A DNA stretch of 64,000 bases from assembly GCA_905116865.2 (NCBI GenBank), contig CAJHNH020004557.1, positions 1,434,265 through 1,498,264 of the forward strand. The letters run 5' to 3'. Shown here piece after piece: positions 47,101 through 54,597 of this stretch; position 1 is the first letter of the stretch; every line of letters starts with the position of its first letter. Source of the stretch: Candidula unifasciata (taxonomy: Eukaryota > Mollusca > Gastropoda > Stylommatophora > Geomitridae). The notes under the pieces were generated by a model that was given only the letters and a program-made list of their open reading frames with translations, did no database searches and had not been told where the DNA came from. A program made the translations under genes and the position numbers.

Positions 47101-47875
47101 AGGGGTGGAATGTTACACTTCTCTGAGTGGATCTTTTCAGTTATGAATGTTGAGGTGAGTGGAATGTTGAAATGTTGCAGCTAACAATAGGTAAAGAACT
47201 GGCAGGCATGTCGTTAACCAGCTTATAATGAACGAGATCATCAACCACATTCATCACTTCATGCTCTGAGATTCATTATCTTGTTTGCCAATATGTGTCA
47301 CATAGGGCTGATGATCTATTTTTCCATTCCATTCTGTCCTATGCAGTCACTTCAGTTTCATCAATATAATCCAGTCCAGCACCTTAGGCCTCATGCTTAG
47401 AGAGACTGGGCACTTTTCAACTTGTTCTGAGTGTGTAAATGACCGTTTTTTAAATTCATGATAACTTTAGAAACAACAGCAGAAAGGGGAAAAGGGTTAT
47501 TAAATACAAGATAAAGATCAACAAAAGGCAAGATAATAAAAACATTAATGGGCAAGAGTGCAAAGGAAAGCTCAGAAAAGAAAGAAAGAAGACAAGCGAT
47601 TAAAACAGATAAATAAAATGTAGAAAAGACAAGCCAAAAATAAGGAAAGGGGAGTGGGCATTTTCGTTGTTGTCAAAAATCCTAACAGTCAGATTATGTC
47701 ATGTTTGTTTCTTCTACTCCCAGGCGGCGTGAAGCTGACTTCGGATCAGTATCAAAAAGGTATAAAGTATTGCAAGTTTGCCAGTTCAGCCATGCAGTAC
47801 GAGGACTCAGAAACAGCTATACTAAACCTGACCAAGGCGCTTAAGCTTCTCACCACTGGTGTCGATGGGAAATGA
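32012..47875 (+). CDS. VTA1: VTA1 (LIP5), ESCRT/VPS4 regulator (whole gene span)
   Basis: VTA1/LIP5 activates the AAA ATPase VPS4, which disassembles ESCRT-III on endosomes and at other membrane-scission sites. Seven exons with GT-AG introns and matching phases: 32012-32123, 38768-38862, 40741-40868, 42464-42539, 44557-44656, 46190-46498, 47724-47875. The product is about 323 residues (human 307). Order: tandem MIT-like N-terminal domain (about residues 1-170, with EHDKRDPVIAYYC and NYALKLFLFADNEDRAGRF), a Pro/Ala/Gln-rich linker (about 171-273), and the C-terminal VPS4-binding domain (about 275-318, ending NLTKALKLLTTG). No stop or frameshift. Introns carry many retroelement fragments; intron 1 (6.6 kb) and intron 4 (2.0 kb, mostly a 26-bp minisatellite) are the most disturbed. 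The gene is divergent from HDAC8. Confidence 0.96.
32340..32376. repeat. T/CTT-rich tract
   Basis: Run of T followed by (CTT)n in VTA1 intron 1, 216 bases after exon 1. Confidence 0.85.
32585..33110 (-). mobile_element. Retroelement RNase H fragment in VTA1 intron 1
   Basis: Minus strand encodes VVIFTDALSGL (catalytic Asp block) and, after one stop, LQWVSSHCAKPGNETTNKLA (the W.PSH....GNE..D.LA block, with Asn for the usual Asp) then KKGAECEQEEYAVTITYFEK. A different RNase H lineage from the CPECC family. Dead copy. Confidence 0.8.
33430..34319 (+). mobile_element. LINE RT, N-terminal half (split by two insertions)
   Basis: RT fragments in order: EDTIHHMKKGKAPGPDNISL, LLKSIFIALPKKPGT, then after a 138-bp MITE CEDHRTISLMSHMTKILLRI, EQCEFVEGKGTNNAIYILRT and YLSCIDC. 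It stops at ATTTGACTGTG (34309-34319), where the 2.0-kb element begins; the coding sequence resumes at 36351. Frameshifts at about 33885 and 34300. Intron 1 of VTA1, same strand as the gene. Confidence 0.9.
33937..34074. mobile_element. piggyBac-like MITE inserted in the LINE
   Basis: 138 bp with perfect 12-bp terminal inverted repeats CTCTTTGAGTCC (33937-33948) and GGACTCAAAGAG (34063-34074), flanked by TTAA (33933-33936) and ATAA (34075-34078). It interrupts the RT between LPKKPGT and CEDHRTISL. A TTAA target is typical of piggyBac; the right copy has one change. Confidence 0.8.
34320..36350 (+). mobile_element. 2.0-kb non-coding retroelement, copy 2
   Basis: Flanked by ATTTGACTGTG at 34309-34319 and 36351-36361 (perfect 11 bp). 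Starts TGACTCCGACTCCCTACTGA, ends in ATTACCAG octamers. Collinear with the reverse complement of 10888-12991 throughout. Inside: a C/CT tract at 35326-35372 equal to the G/GA tract of copy 1. Stops in all frames; frames that look open in one copy are broken in the other. Inserted into an existing LINE RT. Confidence 0.93.
36362..37300 (+). mobile_element. LINE RT, C-terminal half
   Basis: Continuation of 33430-34319: KHEEVIKLLKKLNIDEKDLR and IIKNMYWQQTAAIRINN follow directly after the duplicated ATTTGACTGTG. Later pieces: YGCESWTI, FFGHVMRRGKIEHVTTGKIC, LNSLVAWHGGVSAHKLIHAE and RLWRGMIAASQQGT at the end. Several frameshifts and stops between 36478 and 37050. An RTE-like invertebrate LINE by motif order; the exact clade is a guess. 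Confidence 0.88.
37383..37622 (-). mobile_element. GAA-tailed SINE-like repeat
   Basis: TTCTTCTTCCTCTTTGTGTT, CACCAGCTGTAAACTCCGG, GCATGCAGCTGTTGGTTCCT, AGTCTACTCTTACGGAATGA, CAATAGGGCCCCAGAAC. The 'attccag' middle part is shortened. Confidence 0.8.
37623..38400. other. No feature recognised (VTA1 intron 1)
   Basis: AT-rich intronic sequence; no repeat or coding motif that I could assign. Confidence 0.5.
38418..38685 (+). mobile_element. GAA-tailed SINE-like repeat beside VTA1 exon 2
   Basis: TTTCCGGGGCCCTATTATAG, AGCATGTCGTAAGAGTCAAC, TCATCTGCCTGAGAGGCAAG, AACCAACAGTCTGCATACAA, CAGAACTTTCCCCCCGAGTT, then GAAGAAGAAGAAG. It ends only about 80 bases before the exon 2 acceptor. Confidence 0.85.
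38768..38862 (+). CDS. VTA1: VTA1 exon 2
   Basis: Acceptor GATTCCCAG, donor GTAATT. Encodes CRLHAMQQGMAIDKTSPEAR then KFLVALMDYLEK; human CRLYAMQTGMKIDSKTPECR. Ends phase 0. Confidence 0.95.
38890..39030 (+). repeat. Small dispersed repeat family D
   Basis: GTTGAGATGTTGTTTTGTGG, AGCTATGACATCTGTGCCTT, GTCCAACACGTCAAATTTCA parallel the copies near 18020, 20130 and 23440. Confidence 0.55.
39235..39490 (+). mobile_element. LINE 3' end fragment
   Basis: Decayed copy of the tail at 61170-61430: GAGGTGAAGAGAAGATGCTG, ACTGGGACCCACGGGTGC, AAGTTTGGGAGGACATGAGG, GGCCTGTGCTCCTTTGGTAG. It lacks the GAA tail. Confidence 0.75.
39490..40020 (-). mobile_element. LINE RT fragment with FADD, antisense
   Basis: Minus strand near 39995-39930 reads ELLFADDQCLFYNERDRLQD HLNRL: the catalytic FADD box of a reverse transcriptase. 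Farther left (39490-39700) reads a decayed RT tail. Many stops. Lies in VTA1 intron 2. Confidence 0.65.
40020..40740. other. No feature recognised (VTA1 intron 2)
   Basis: No assignable repeat or exon. 40440-40550 holds degenerate TATTCATAGTTTTAGAAAAT-type words repeated about three times. Confidence 0.45.
40741..40868 (+). CDS. VTA1: VTA1 exon 3
   Basis: Acceptor CTCACACAG, donor GTAAGT. Encodes SKLQLKDEEAIHNNVCGQAH then VENYALKLFLFADNEDRAGR and FGK, very close to human HLENYALKMFLYADNEDRAG. Ends phase 2. Confidence 0.97.
41190..41570 (+). mobile_element. LINE tail fragment
   Basis: Degraded: FVFQHHTRPTVKEEWNIE, with the order of a LINE RT C-terminus but stops throughout. VTA1 intron 3. 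Confidence 0.45.
41630..41920 (-). mobile_element. LINE tail fragment, antisense
   Basis: Minus strand begins at a CATCATCATCAGGTGCCCTA junction and carries the decayed end of the RLWRGMIA...ALDDDDD tail type (compare 15290-15400). Confidence 0.5.
42090..42320 (+). mobile_element. Dispersed repeat family V, copy 3
   Basis: GAGTTTTATCCTGTATGACT, CTCGGTCTCTCTTTACAGAA, AGCATCACACAAAGCACAGA, CTCTGTAGCTCCACTGGTGA, AACTGAACAATGCATCTGTG. The best preserved member with 57945-58135. VTA1 intron 3, about 140 bases before exon 4. Confidence 0.65.
42464..42539 (+). CDS. VTA1: VTA1 exon 4
   Basis: Acceptor TTGTTTCTAG, donor GTGAGT. Encodes NVIKAFLTSSLLMDVLTEFG then PLSED; human NMIKSFYTASLLIDVITVFG. The 26-bp minisatellite begins only about 50 bases after this donor. 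Confidence 0.96.
42590..43835. repeat. 26-bp minisatellite, about 47 units, in VTA1 intron 4
   Basis: Unit TTGTTCACACATGTACAGTC+TGGAGA, period 26. It begins about 50 bases after the VTA1 exon 4 donor. Because 26 is not a multiple of 3 and the unit lacks stops in all three plus frames, overlapping open frames of up to 229 codons arise; they are not genes. Variants cluster: mixed units to 43230, GTTTACAC / GAACAG and CATACGTACAG variants 43230-43460, and a nearly perfect block 43470-43730. Confidence 0.98.
44557..44656 (+). CDS. VTA1: VTA1 exon 5
   Basis: Acceptor CCATTTCAG, donor GTTGGT (weak). Encodes IEKNRKYAKWKALYINKCLQ then NGETPMPGPMPEE; human KHRKYARWKATYIHNCLKNG. Ends phase 1. Confidence 0.95.
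44818..45107 (-). mobile_element. GAA-tailed SINE-like repeat
   Basis: Full-length reverse copy: TTCTTCTTCTACTTCCCGTT, CACCAGCTGTAAACTCTGG, TTACAGATCTGACTCATTTG, GACTGCTGGTTCCTTGCCTC, ATAGGGTCCCTGAACCCACA. Its head faces the head of the next copy 5 bases away. Confidence 0.88.
45112..45392 (+). mobile_element. GAA-tailed SINE-like repeat
   Basis: Full-length forward copy: AAATCTCCCTGGGTTCCAGG, GCCCTATTGTGGGAGG, TAAGAGTCTACTGTTTAGGG, GTACCAACAGTCTGCATACA, CTTTCTGCCAGAATTTACAG; its tail is decayed. With 44818-45107 it forms a head-to-head pair in VTA1 intron 5. Confidence 0.85.
45640..45880 (-). mobile_element. LINE 3' end fragment, antisense
   Basis: Reverse of the tail at 61170-61435: TCTTCTTCTGCCCTTTATCT, CAGCTCACTCCATGTCCTCT, TTTTTGGGCCTTCCTTAG, including part of the GAA end. 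Confidence 0.75.
45895..46110 (+). repeat. Dispersed repeat family C, copy 2
   Basis: CCCATAAATGTCAGC, GTCTGTAGTGATCTTTTTAC, GACGCATAGTTAATGCTATT, CAAACATTTAGGTCAGGAT, parallel to 9390-9640. Ends about 80 bases before the VTA1 exon 6 acceptor. Confidence 0.6.
46190..46498 (+). CDS. VTA1: VTA1 exon 6 (proline-rich linker)
   Basis: Acceptor CTGCCACAG, donor GTGGGT. About 103 codons, from EDEFGNQPGIGFDDVSGPSV to NVSDWTPPANPS. Rich in Pro, Ala, Gln and Ser, like the disordered linker between the MIT-like and C-terminal domains of VTA1. The piece PPGAHAP in human has a counterpart APGAHAP here. Confidence 0.93.
46670..47060 (+). mobile_element. LINE CPECC-type tail with internal duplication
   Basis: TCHLRFRGKARQVVNQM parallels TLREKARWRYNQT at 6776. 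The Cys end (KTGLIWACSEYCGVFTQ) occurs twice, at 46880-46940 and 46973-47033, through a 92-bp tandem duplication. VTA1 intron 6. Confidence 0.7.
47240..47400 (-). mobile_element. LINE fragment, antisense
   Basis: CCATTCTGTCCTATGCAGTC, AATCCAGTCCAGCACC words are shared with 63780-63860 (TTTCACTCTATACTATGCAG, GAATCCAGTCCAGCA). Decayed; VTA1 intron 6. Confidence 0.45.
47724..47875 (+). CDS. VTA1: VTA1 exon 7 (VPS4-binding C-terminus)
   Basis: Acceptor CTACTCCCAG; TGA at 47873-47875. Encodes GVKLTSDQYQKGIKYCKFAS then SAMQYEDSETAILNLTKALK and LLTTGVDGK; human ends QKALKLLTTGRE. This is the helical C-terminal domain that binds VPS4. Confidence 0.96.
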
Positions 47876-48022
47876 TGAATGAGTAAAGTTTATAATGTTG
47901 TTAACTTCATTTATGGAACGCTATTGCTGTTACCTTCATTTTATTTATGATACAAACATATTTCTGTTTTATGGATTAGAAATGATTGATTGTCATGTAA
48001 AACCTTCACTTTTTGTGTAGAT

Positions 48023-48028
48023 AATAAA
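48023..48028 (+). promoter_or_regulatory. Polyadenylation signal of VTA1
   Basis: AATAAA 148 bases after the VTA1 stop codon, followed within 30 bases by a T-rich stretch (GATTCTTTTTCTTC). It is the first canonical hexamer after the stop, giving a short 3' UTR of roughly 170 bases. Confidence 0.7.
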
Positions 48029-48199
48029 TTATATGTGAATGTGATTCTTTTTCTTCACTTCCTGTTTTATACCGCTTCAGATGTCGGAGACATATGGTTG
48101 CTCTTCTGGTCACCTTGACCATAGATACATCAGGCTGCTATAATGTTTTCTGATGTTATCTTTCTATCTTGTTCTTGGTCGTCCTTGTGCTCTACTTCT

Positions 48200-48420
48200 C
48201 TCTCCTTTTTTTGTGTATGCCTTGAGTACTATGGCGACCTGATGAAAGTTAACCAAAGGTGTTAGAGATTTAGATTGCCCGTGCACTGGAACCCACAGGT
48301 CAGAGGAATAAAAGCAGACCCAGAAAAGAATGGGATGGGAAAGATATGAGGTGTGCATGTTGTAGCAAAGGATAGGACGACTTGGCGTGTTGGTTGACAT
48401 CCTGTGTACTTTGGCACTAT
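48200..48420 (+). mobile_element. LINE 3' end fragment
   Basis: GTGCACTGGAACCCACAGGT, GGAATAAAAGCAGACCCAGA, GCAAAGGATAGGACGACTTG parallel 61250-61390. Internally shortened; it sits about 325 bases after the VTA1 stop. Confidence 0.7.
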
Positions 48421-48769
48421 TTTTAAGGGAACATAACATTAACACAATGTCAGATCAGTAGACCGACAATAGCTGATAATTTTAATCAGCCATGTAATTG
48501 TGCAGGAAATTAATTTCACAATGACCGTTGCCAGCCAGAGCATCAAAGTGATAATAGACCTTACAGTTATGAAAGTCACATTTGACCTGTTTCATGTCAC
48601 TGAAGTAATGCCCTACTTTTGTCCTTGCAAACTGGCTCATTTGGTTGTCCCAAGTTCAGTGCCTCGTCAAAGATTGCTCATTTTCTCTGGTGGACTACTG
48701 AACTATGTCAGCCTGGGAACACTGTAAATAAAAAATGCTATTTGATTTGCAGGAAAACACCCCTAAATG
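48421..48769. other. No feature recognised
   Basis: Open plus-strand frame 48500-48727 (75 codons) matches nothing I know and is not supported as a gene. Confidence 0.5.
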
Positions 48770-48955
48770 CTGATTTTAGCTAATATATTCTTATCCTGAC
48801 CTCCTAACCGTTTGTGCATGAATTAACTCAACCAGTAGCATTAAATGTACCTCACATCATTCTAGACTGTCGTAAAAGTGACATTTGTGAGGAACTGGGT
48901 CCAGCTAAAAGTGTTGGTTTTGCAGCTTCTTTGGGCGATAGGGTTAAACTCTCCT
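48770..48955 (-). repeat. Dispersed repeat family C, copy 3
   Basis: Reverse complement carries CCCAGTTCCTCACAAATGTC, GTCTAGAATGATGTGAGGTA, TTAATGCTACTGGTTGAGTT and GGTTAGGAGGTCAGGAT, in the same order as copies at 9390 and 45895. Confidence 0.6.
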
Positions 48956-49590
48956 CATATGAATGCATGGCCACATGTTCTGTCTGTGAGACACAGTAAA
49001 AAACAGCTTCTGTGGTGACTTACATTCATTAGGATGGGACCTGCTCAGACCACACAGCCATTAATGTTAAACAAGATATGATAACCATTGAAATACATTA
49101 TTGTGGTCTGTAAAGGTCAATTCATAGCTTTATTATACTGTGAAATCATTTTATATTGTTACTGTTTTTGGTTTACATGATTATATGTTAGTATATTGCT
49201 GAGTGTTACTACTGTTTAATCATACGCAAACAAAAACTAATCTGCATTTGAGAATGCTTGCTGAAAACCCTTGCCAGTTTGTCAGTTTTTAAAAAAAGTA
49301 TTTCTCACAATGCTGACATGCAGGTCAGCAAGAAATATGTGAAGGTAAAAGAAAGGTGGTTCAAATAGGAATGAATGGAAGACAATAAACTGAAGATTCT
49401 CACTGCATCACCTGTTCAGTGCTGATTGATGTATAATAATATGAGTATGTTGTACCAGCATAAAAAGCATCCTCTATTTTTATAGGGTGTGAACCATTCA
49501 AAGAAGACGTGACATAACAAGAGATTTATTATTTGCATATTTAATTGTGGCTTGCAAAAACAGTGACAGTGAAGCATTTGAGAGCTGGTG
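48956..49590. other. No feature recognised
   Basis: AT-rich; no coding or repeat signal that I can support. Confidence 0.5.
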
Positions 49591-49595
49591 TCATT

Positions 49596-49870
49596 TAACA
49601 TTTTTAAAAGTGATATGTTGTTCCTTAGAGGCTAAACGCTCACCTGCCAGTCCAAAATTCTTGAGTTTGATTGAATCCAAATCAAATCAGAAATCTGGCT
49701 TGGCTCCTAGTTCAACTTAACCTAAAATAAGTACCACATAATGAATGTCCTGGATTGACCACAACCCCTGTAGATTGACAAGTGAAAAGCTTACACAAAT
49801 TTGTTTAGCATCATATGCCTTATGCGCTGCTGGCGTAAACAAAGACTTTGACCTTTACTACCGCCCTTAG
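49596..49870 (+). mobile_element. Old tRNA-like SINE
   Basis: A-box-like TTAGAGGCTAAACGCTC, B-box-like GAGTTTGATTGAATCC, GGCTTGGCTCCTAGTTCAAC in the body and a tail with TAGCATCATATGCCTTATGC and GACCTTTACT. The tail words also occur at 44725-44770. Diverged from the 7756-8024 subfamily. Confidence 0.65.
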
Positions 49871-50390
49871 GAGATGTGTGTCTGGGTGTGCATGTTTGCA
49901 TGTACACTTTCATGATGCCTGAATGAAACTGTTACTTATATTTCATGATTTCTCAGAAGAAATTACGTAGTAATACTTAATGTTGTTCTTAACTGTTATT
50001 ATTCTTACTGGTAATAGGTTGCATTATTATTTGATTAATTGTTTGTTACATTTCTTGGACAAAATATGTCCCTGTGCAGGCATTATTCTTACCTTTACAA
50101 AGCAGCTGATCATGCTCCTTTCAAGTGCCCCCATATCAAACATCTGTGGTGCTACTACAACCATTGTGAACTCACTAAAAAGAGATAAAATCAGGAATAA
50201 CCTCATAAGACAAAGGGTCAACAAGGAACCAGTTCTAAATTATAACAGAGCCAACAAATAATAAATTGGTTTGCTCTTAGAATGCCTTGCAACATTATAG
50301 TGGACAAGGCATACACCAAAAGAGAAAGTGAGGTAGAACAATGGGCAGACAAAGAATAAGATGGGAAGGTAACATCCAGACTAAGCTGGG
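49871..50390. other. No gene recognised
   Basis: 50266-50380 has a weak LINE-tail look (RESEVEQWADKE) but too decayed to call. Confidence 0.4.
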
Positions 50391-50394
50391 TACT

Positions 50395-50695
50395 AGGTAA
50401 TGTCCTGGAAAGTAAAGGTGATCGATGTGGTAACCACATCATACATGAAGTGGCAAAATGTTCTAGCTCTTTGCCTCACGTTAGGGCAAGGTTGAGGATT
50501 CTTTGCCGCTCCCTAGGGATTATCCCAGGAGCTACTGAGTTTGTGCTTTATTTAACGCTCTTGGTAGGCGGCTAGCAGAGGGAGACTGAGCTATGTGATA
50601 AAAACCCGGTGCAATGAAATCAATCTTCTTTCCTTGACTTTACCATCAGATACTGATTGGTCTCTATAAACATAGGTCTAGCACTGTGTGCCCAA
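50395..50695 (+). mobile_element. SINE 3' fragments
   Basis: GGTACTAGGTAATGTCCTGG, AAAGTAAAGGTGATCGATGT, GTGGTAACCACATCA and later ACTGATTGGTCTCTATAAAC, ATAGGTCTAGCACTGTGTGC: partial copies of the tRNA-SINE 3' part. Confidence 0.55.
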
Positions 50696-51143
50696 TGGGG
50701 AGCTACTGTGATGTAGCGGCTAGATGCTCCCTCGCAGTTGCAAAGTTCATGGGTTCAAGTCCTGACGGAACCAGACTTTTATTTTTCAGAAATGACCTTG
50801 GCTCCCAGGTTGACTCTGTCCTAAATGGGTATCAGGTAAATTCATGGGCAGTAAAGGTAGTCTGCGTGATGTTGACCACATTACCCACCTAGCGCTGTTT
50901 GGTCTATAAAGTTTCCTTCGAAGTCAGAGTACATCTGCCGGTGAGGCAGGGAACGGAGAACAATAAGCCAGTAAAACGGATGTACACGCAAAACTCAGGT
51001 CCAGGTGAAAGCCAAAAGTCCAAATAGATGAACTACCGGGACCTTTTGTCAGAATTCACAGCCGGTGAACGAGAAGAAGAAGGTCTGTAAAGTGTAGGTC
51101 TTGCCCAGTGCACCTGAAGGCGAGTGAAAGGGTCCTTTACTAT
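50696..51143 (+). mobile_element. tRNA-derived SINE split by a nested insertion
   Basis: Head ATGTAGCGGCTAGATGCTCC, B box GGTTCAAGTCC at about 50753-50763, body TTGGCTCCCAGGTTGACTCT up to TTTGGTCTATAAAG at 50911. The 3' part resumes at 51082: GGTCTGTAAAGTGTAGGTCT, GAAGGCGAGTGAAAGGGTCC, TTTACT. A GAA-tailed repeat fills the gap. Confidence 0.88.
50912..51081 (+). mobile_element. GAA-tailed repeat nested in the SINE
   Basis: 5'-truncated copy starting TTTCCTTCGAAGTCAGAGTA and ending GAACGAGAAGAAGAA. Flanked by GGTCTATAAAG (50901-50911) and GGTCTGTAAAG (51082-51092), an 11-bp target duplication with one change. This shows the family moves by target-primed retrotransposition with the GAA end as the 3' end. 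Confidence 0.9.
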
Positions 51144-51459
51144 ATGCCCGATGCACATAAGGTGGGAAATAGGTTGGTACCTTTCACCTACTGTTATTAG
51201 GCAGAAGACTTGAAACAAGTGGACTTTGGAAATGTACTTTGCAAGAGATGCAGAGGAAGGTGTATGCTGGAAGCTTAAATATAACATATCACATGACAGA
51301 AGCGAGGGAAGAGCTGTGATAATTTGTGTCCGTTTCAGTCTAGGTACCTGAGAGAGACGTTGATGATCCAGCGTTTATTGTAATGATTTGACTGCGCGTC
51401 ATTGGCATAACTTTTAGAACATGCTTCGTAAGTATAACAATAAAATAATAATAGAAAGT

Positions 51460-51486
51460 ATGTGTTTTTTTTTTTTTTTTTTTTTT
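51460..51486. repeat. Poly-T tract
   Basis: T run of about 24 in gene-free sequence. Confidence 0.9.
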
Positions 51487-51519
51487 GGTCATTGTGTATC
51501 TTTTCTTTCCCCCTTTCTT

Positions 51520-51795
51520 CTTCATTCTTTTTCTTAGCGTTCGCCAGCAGTTAACTTTGATGGAAAGCTATAGTAGTTTGTCCTCTTCTGGACTATGGTT
51601 TTTTTGGTTGGTTTTGTTCCGGACCTTTTGCACATACATTTTACAGATTTGGCTTGTTTGTATGCAGACTGTTCTTTACCTCTCTGATGCACTCTTGACT
51701 TGAAAGGAAACTCCCTAAGTCACCTTTAACAACAGGCTTGTTTGAGAAGCAGTGGGTCTATCCTTTCCCTCCCAAAAATAATGCCTCGGAACTCA
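51520..51795 (-). mobile_element. GAA-tailed SINE-like repeat
   Basis: CTTCTTCATTCTTTTTCTTA tail, CGTTCGCCAGCAGTTAACTT, TTACAGATTTGGCTTGTTTG, CACTCTTGACTTGAAAGGAA, AATGCCTCGGAACTC head. Confidence 0.75.
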
Positions 51796-51799
51796 AAAC

Positions 51800-52185
51800 A
51801 GGTTTGTCAGGTCGTTCTGCCCTTTGCCTTAGCGTGCAGCTCACCCCATGTCCTCCCCATATTTTTCATCCCACTCTCTACTTCCCGTCTCCATATTTGT
51901 TCGTGGTGGGTCTTTTTTTCCTTTACCATGTGGGTTCTATTACAAGAACATTCTAGTTATATTGTCATCAGGTTTTCTCAACATATTTCCTATCCAGTGC
52001 ACCTTTTGGGTTCCAACTGCAACTTTTCCTCAATTCTCGATTCGTTGGAATTTGATTAGCTCTCTCACAGAGCTGGCATCGGTGAGTCTGTCATTTAATT
52101 CCTCTATTCTGCGAAAGTACCAGTTATTTAATGTTTTATTATTAGTTGTTGTCTGTGTATCCGCTTCATCTGTTTCCAGTGACTG
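51800..52185 (-). mobile_element. LINE 3' end and RT tail, antisense
   Basis: Plus strand AGCTCACCCCATGTCCTCCC, TGGGTTCTATTACAAGAACA and TATTTCCTATCCAGTGCACC match the reverse of 61170-61400. Continues with a decayed RT tail to 52185. Confidence 0.7.
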
Positions 52186-52507
52186 ATTGCAGCATTTCTG
52201 CTTACTAGACTAGTATGGTTTGTTTTGGATCTCACGGCATGTCTCCCTACCAACAACTACCTTTCGCTAATCTCACTCTCACACACACACTGAAGTAATC
52301 TTGTGTTTATGCTCATCCTCTATCAAACGGCGAGACTCCACAAAGACATTGCTTGGTCCCCACAAACCTCAACAGACGTTCCTTTACTTAGCCAAGGGCT
52401 CCTCCCTAAAGAAAAAAAAAAGGGGGGGGGGGAGGGAGAGGGGTGGTGATAAGAAAGTTCTGACTGTTGAGGTACTTAAAATTTAAAATCCTATTTTAAA
52501 AAGTCTT

Positions 52508-52690
52508 TTTTTTTCACGCCTTTAGGCATATTGAGAATATAGGGCTAGACCTATAATTGTATAGACCAATGGGAACTTGGTAAGTGATGTGGTCAGCATC
52601 ACGCCGGCCGCGTTTACTTCCCAGAACTGCACCTGGTACCCACTCAGGGCTGGCTCGGCCTGGGAGTCAATAAACCACCTCGTGGTGAAT
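52508..52690 (-). mobile_element. tRNA-SINE, 5'-truncated
   Basis: Reverse complement of the SINE body and tail: CACGCCTTTAGGCATATTGA, AGGGCTAGACCTATAATTGT, GTGGTCAGCATCACGCCGGC, ACTGCACCTGGTACCCACTC, GGGAGTCAATAAACC. Confidence 0.88.
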
Positions 52691-52699
52691 GACAAGTGA

Positions 52700-53380
52700 A
52701 TATAATTCTATATCTCAAATTATATATAATGTATCAACAGATACTTTAACAAAAGCTTATGTACATGGTTGGGGGGGGGGGGTTTAAGTTCTTACAATGT
52801 GTGTGGGTGGGGCAGAGGAAGCCTTAATTAAGGGGCCTGGTTCTGGCGCTTATGATAGGATCCCCTATAAGAGAATATGTATGTTATGGAATACTGTGTC
52901 ATCTTTACCTGTAATTGTGCAGCGCTACCTATGTTTAACGAGGTTTATATTGTCATTGGCTTATTGCACTGGCTTGTGTAGTTAATCATTTGATCCTGAA
53001 GTTCATACTTCTGTATACAATATTCGACATTATTATGTTTCTGGCATTCATCACCGCTGATTTCTTTGATAGGAATAAAATAACCTCCAAGTTGAAGCTG
53101 CAGTTATTTTTCTAATTTTTTTTTTTTTAAATTTAATTGCAAGTTTTATTTTTATTTTTAATTCATTGATTACTTGACGTGTTCTTGAAGCATCCAACAG
53201 TTTGTATACATGCCTTACTAAACTAAAGCCCACAATCTTTTCTCTGTAAAACCCATTAAGCCCCCAGCCCTAGAGCTCTTTGTTGTAATGAATAGAACAA
53301 TTTCTATAAGCTTTGATTTGCGCTTTCTTTTCGCTAGGAGTGAGAACATGACTGGGGTGACTCAGAGAGTACATTCAGTT
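52700..53380. other. No gene recognised
   Basis: Contains a poly-G run at 52770-52780 and a T run at 53116-53130. A weak trace of the CPECC-type LINE tail (MLWNTVSSL) near 52890 is not strong enough to call. Confidence 0.45.
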
Positions 53381-53384
53381 TGAA

Positions 53385-53560
53385 GTTAAAAGGATTGACT
53401 TCATTGTAGCGGGTTTTAATCTTATAGGGCTCGATCTCTCTTCGCAGAAGGGCTGATCTCGCGGCGAGTGTTGCACAGAACACGAGCTTCATAGCTCCAG
53501 CGACGATCTAGATGGATTTTCGTAAACACTTGTGGATACATTTACGGCTTAAACATTATC
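53385..53560 (+). mobile_element. Dispersed repeat family V, copy 4
   Basis: GCGGGTTTTAATCTTATAGG, CTCGATCTCTCTTCGCAGAA, GCGAGTGTTGCACAGAACAC, TTCATAGCTCCAGCGACGAT. Confidence 0.65.
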
Positions 53561-53870
53561 AAATTTTTTTTTTTAAATCAATGGTAAGCTGTAACTAGCA
53601 GGCACGACGCCATGATAAATTGTGGAAGCTGTTGGGTACGGGAGGGGTCACTTTCTGCTCCACCCTTCCCCGCTTACTCACTTTCTAGGCAAAAATGTGG
53701 GTTGTGGGTGTCTTGAGGCTTCCCCTAATTTGAGAAAATGTGAGGGTAGTGGGTATGAACTCCCTAAAACGTTTGGGGAGGTGTGGGTGGCCTAATGGAC
53801 CCGAGTGCCCAGGGTTTTGTGCTTATGGTGACTTATAGTTCGTTAAAGGTCACAAATTAGAAGAAGTCAA
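53561..53870. other. No feature recognised
   Basis: GT/GGG-rich sequence around 53600-53820 with no coding support. Confidence 0.45.
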
Positions 53871-53879
53871 ATATTCAAC

Positions 53880-54130
53880 AACAAAATCAGGACCGTTTTA
53901 AGTAACCTGGAGTCAAGACCAGCAATCGTGATTAGGATTGCCTAGACAACATCATTTCTTGCCAAGCAGCAAACATTATGGAGATCCAAAAAAAAAACAT
54001 TTCATGCAAAACTAAGATTTAATTGCTCAGAGCACTAGCTGTTAATGCATTTACATATGGCTGTAAAACGTGGACCTTAACAGCCGAACTCGAATGGAAG
54101 ATAAAAGCATTGGAATGTGATGTTTCGGAA
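53880..54130 (+). mobile_element. LINE RT tail fragment
   Basis: TYGCKTWTLTAELEWKIKAL E-type thumb motif (54047-54110) in a stop-ridden frame; joined directly to the Penelope-like fragment. Confidence 0.6.
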
Positions 54131-54132
54131 AA

Positions 54133-54402
54133 ATGCTTGCAATGAAATACATCGGTGAAACGATTCTACCACTGGCTGACAGGTTCAGACAACATCTTTT
54201 GGATGTGCAGGACGGTGCCTTGAAACCAGTACCGTTGTACTTCAATTCCCAGGCTCACCAAGGTGTCCACCACATGGAGGTGAAAGCCATCAAATCTAGC
54301 CATTACAGCGACAGAGTCCCCAAGTCTCTTGAAAATCTCTTTATTTTCACTTTGGGAACTTTACCACCTAGAGGACTTAACTGCCCACACAGTTTCATCT
54401 AA
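54133..54402 (+). mobile_element. Penelope-like element GIY-YIG domain, C-terminal
   Basis: Frame of 89 codons: MKYIGETILPLADRFRQHLL (YIG motif, catalytic-region Arg in the ADRF helix), KPVPLYFNSQAHQGVHHMEV, KSLENLFIFTLGTLPPRGLN then CPHSFI and stop. This is the C-terminal endonuclease of Penelope-like elements; the reverse transcriptase part is absent. 5'-truncated relic. Confidence 0.85.
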
Positions 54403-54475
54403 AACCCAGAGGATAGAACTGCCCACACAGTTTCATATAAAACCCAGGGGATAGAACTGCCCACACAGTTTTATT
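54378..54475. repeat. Short tandem repeat at the Penelope-like C-terminus
   Basis: AACTGCCCACACAGTTTCAT and AAAACCCAGAGGATAG alternate two and a half times, period about 39 bp, covering the stop codon of the GIY-YIG frame. Confidence 0.85.
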
Positions 54476-54597
54476 GGGGGTATTTATTCTCCGGTCCCAT
54501 GTGCCTCCTCAGTCTACCGACAAGACATCGACCTGGCCGCTTCGAGATGCTAAGCTAAGTGATTTTGTGTATTTGTGTGGATTGTTTTATTTATGTA

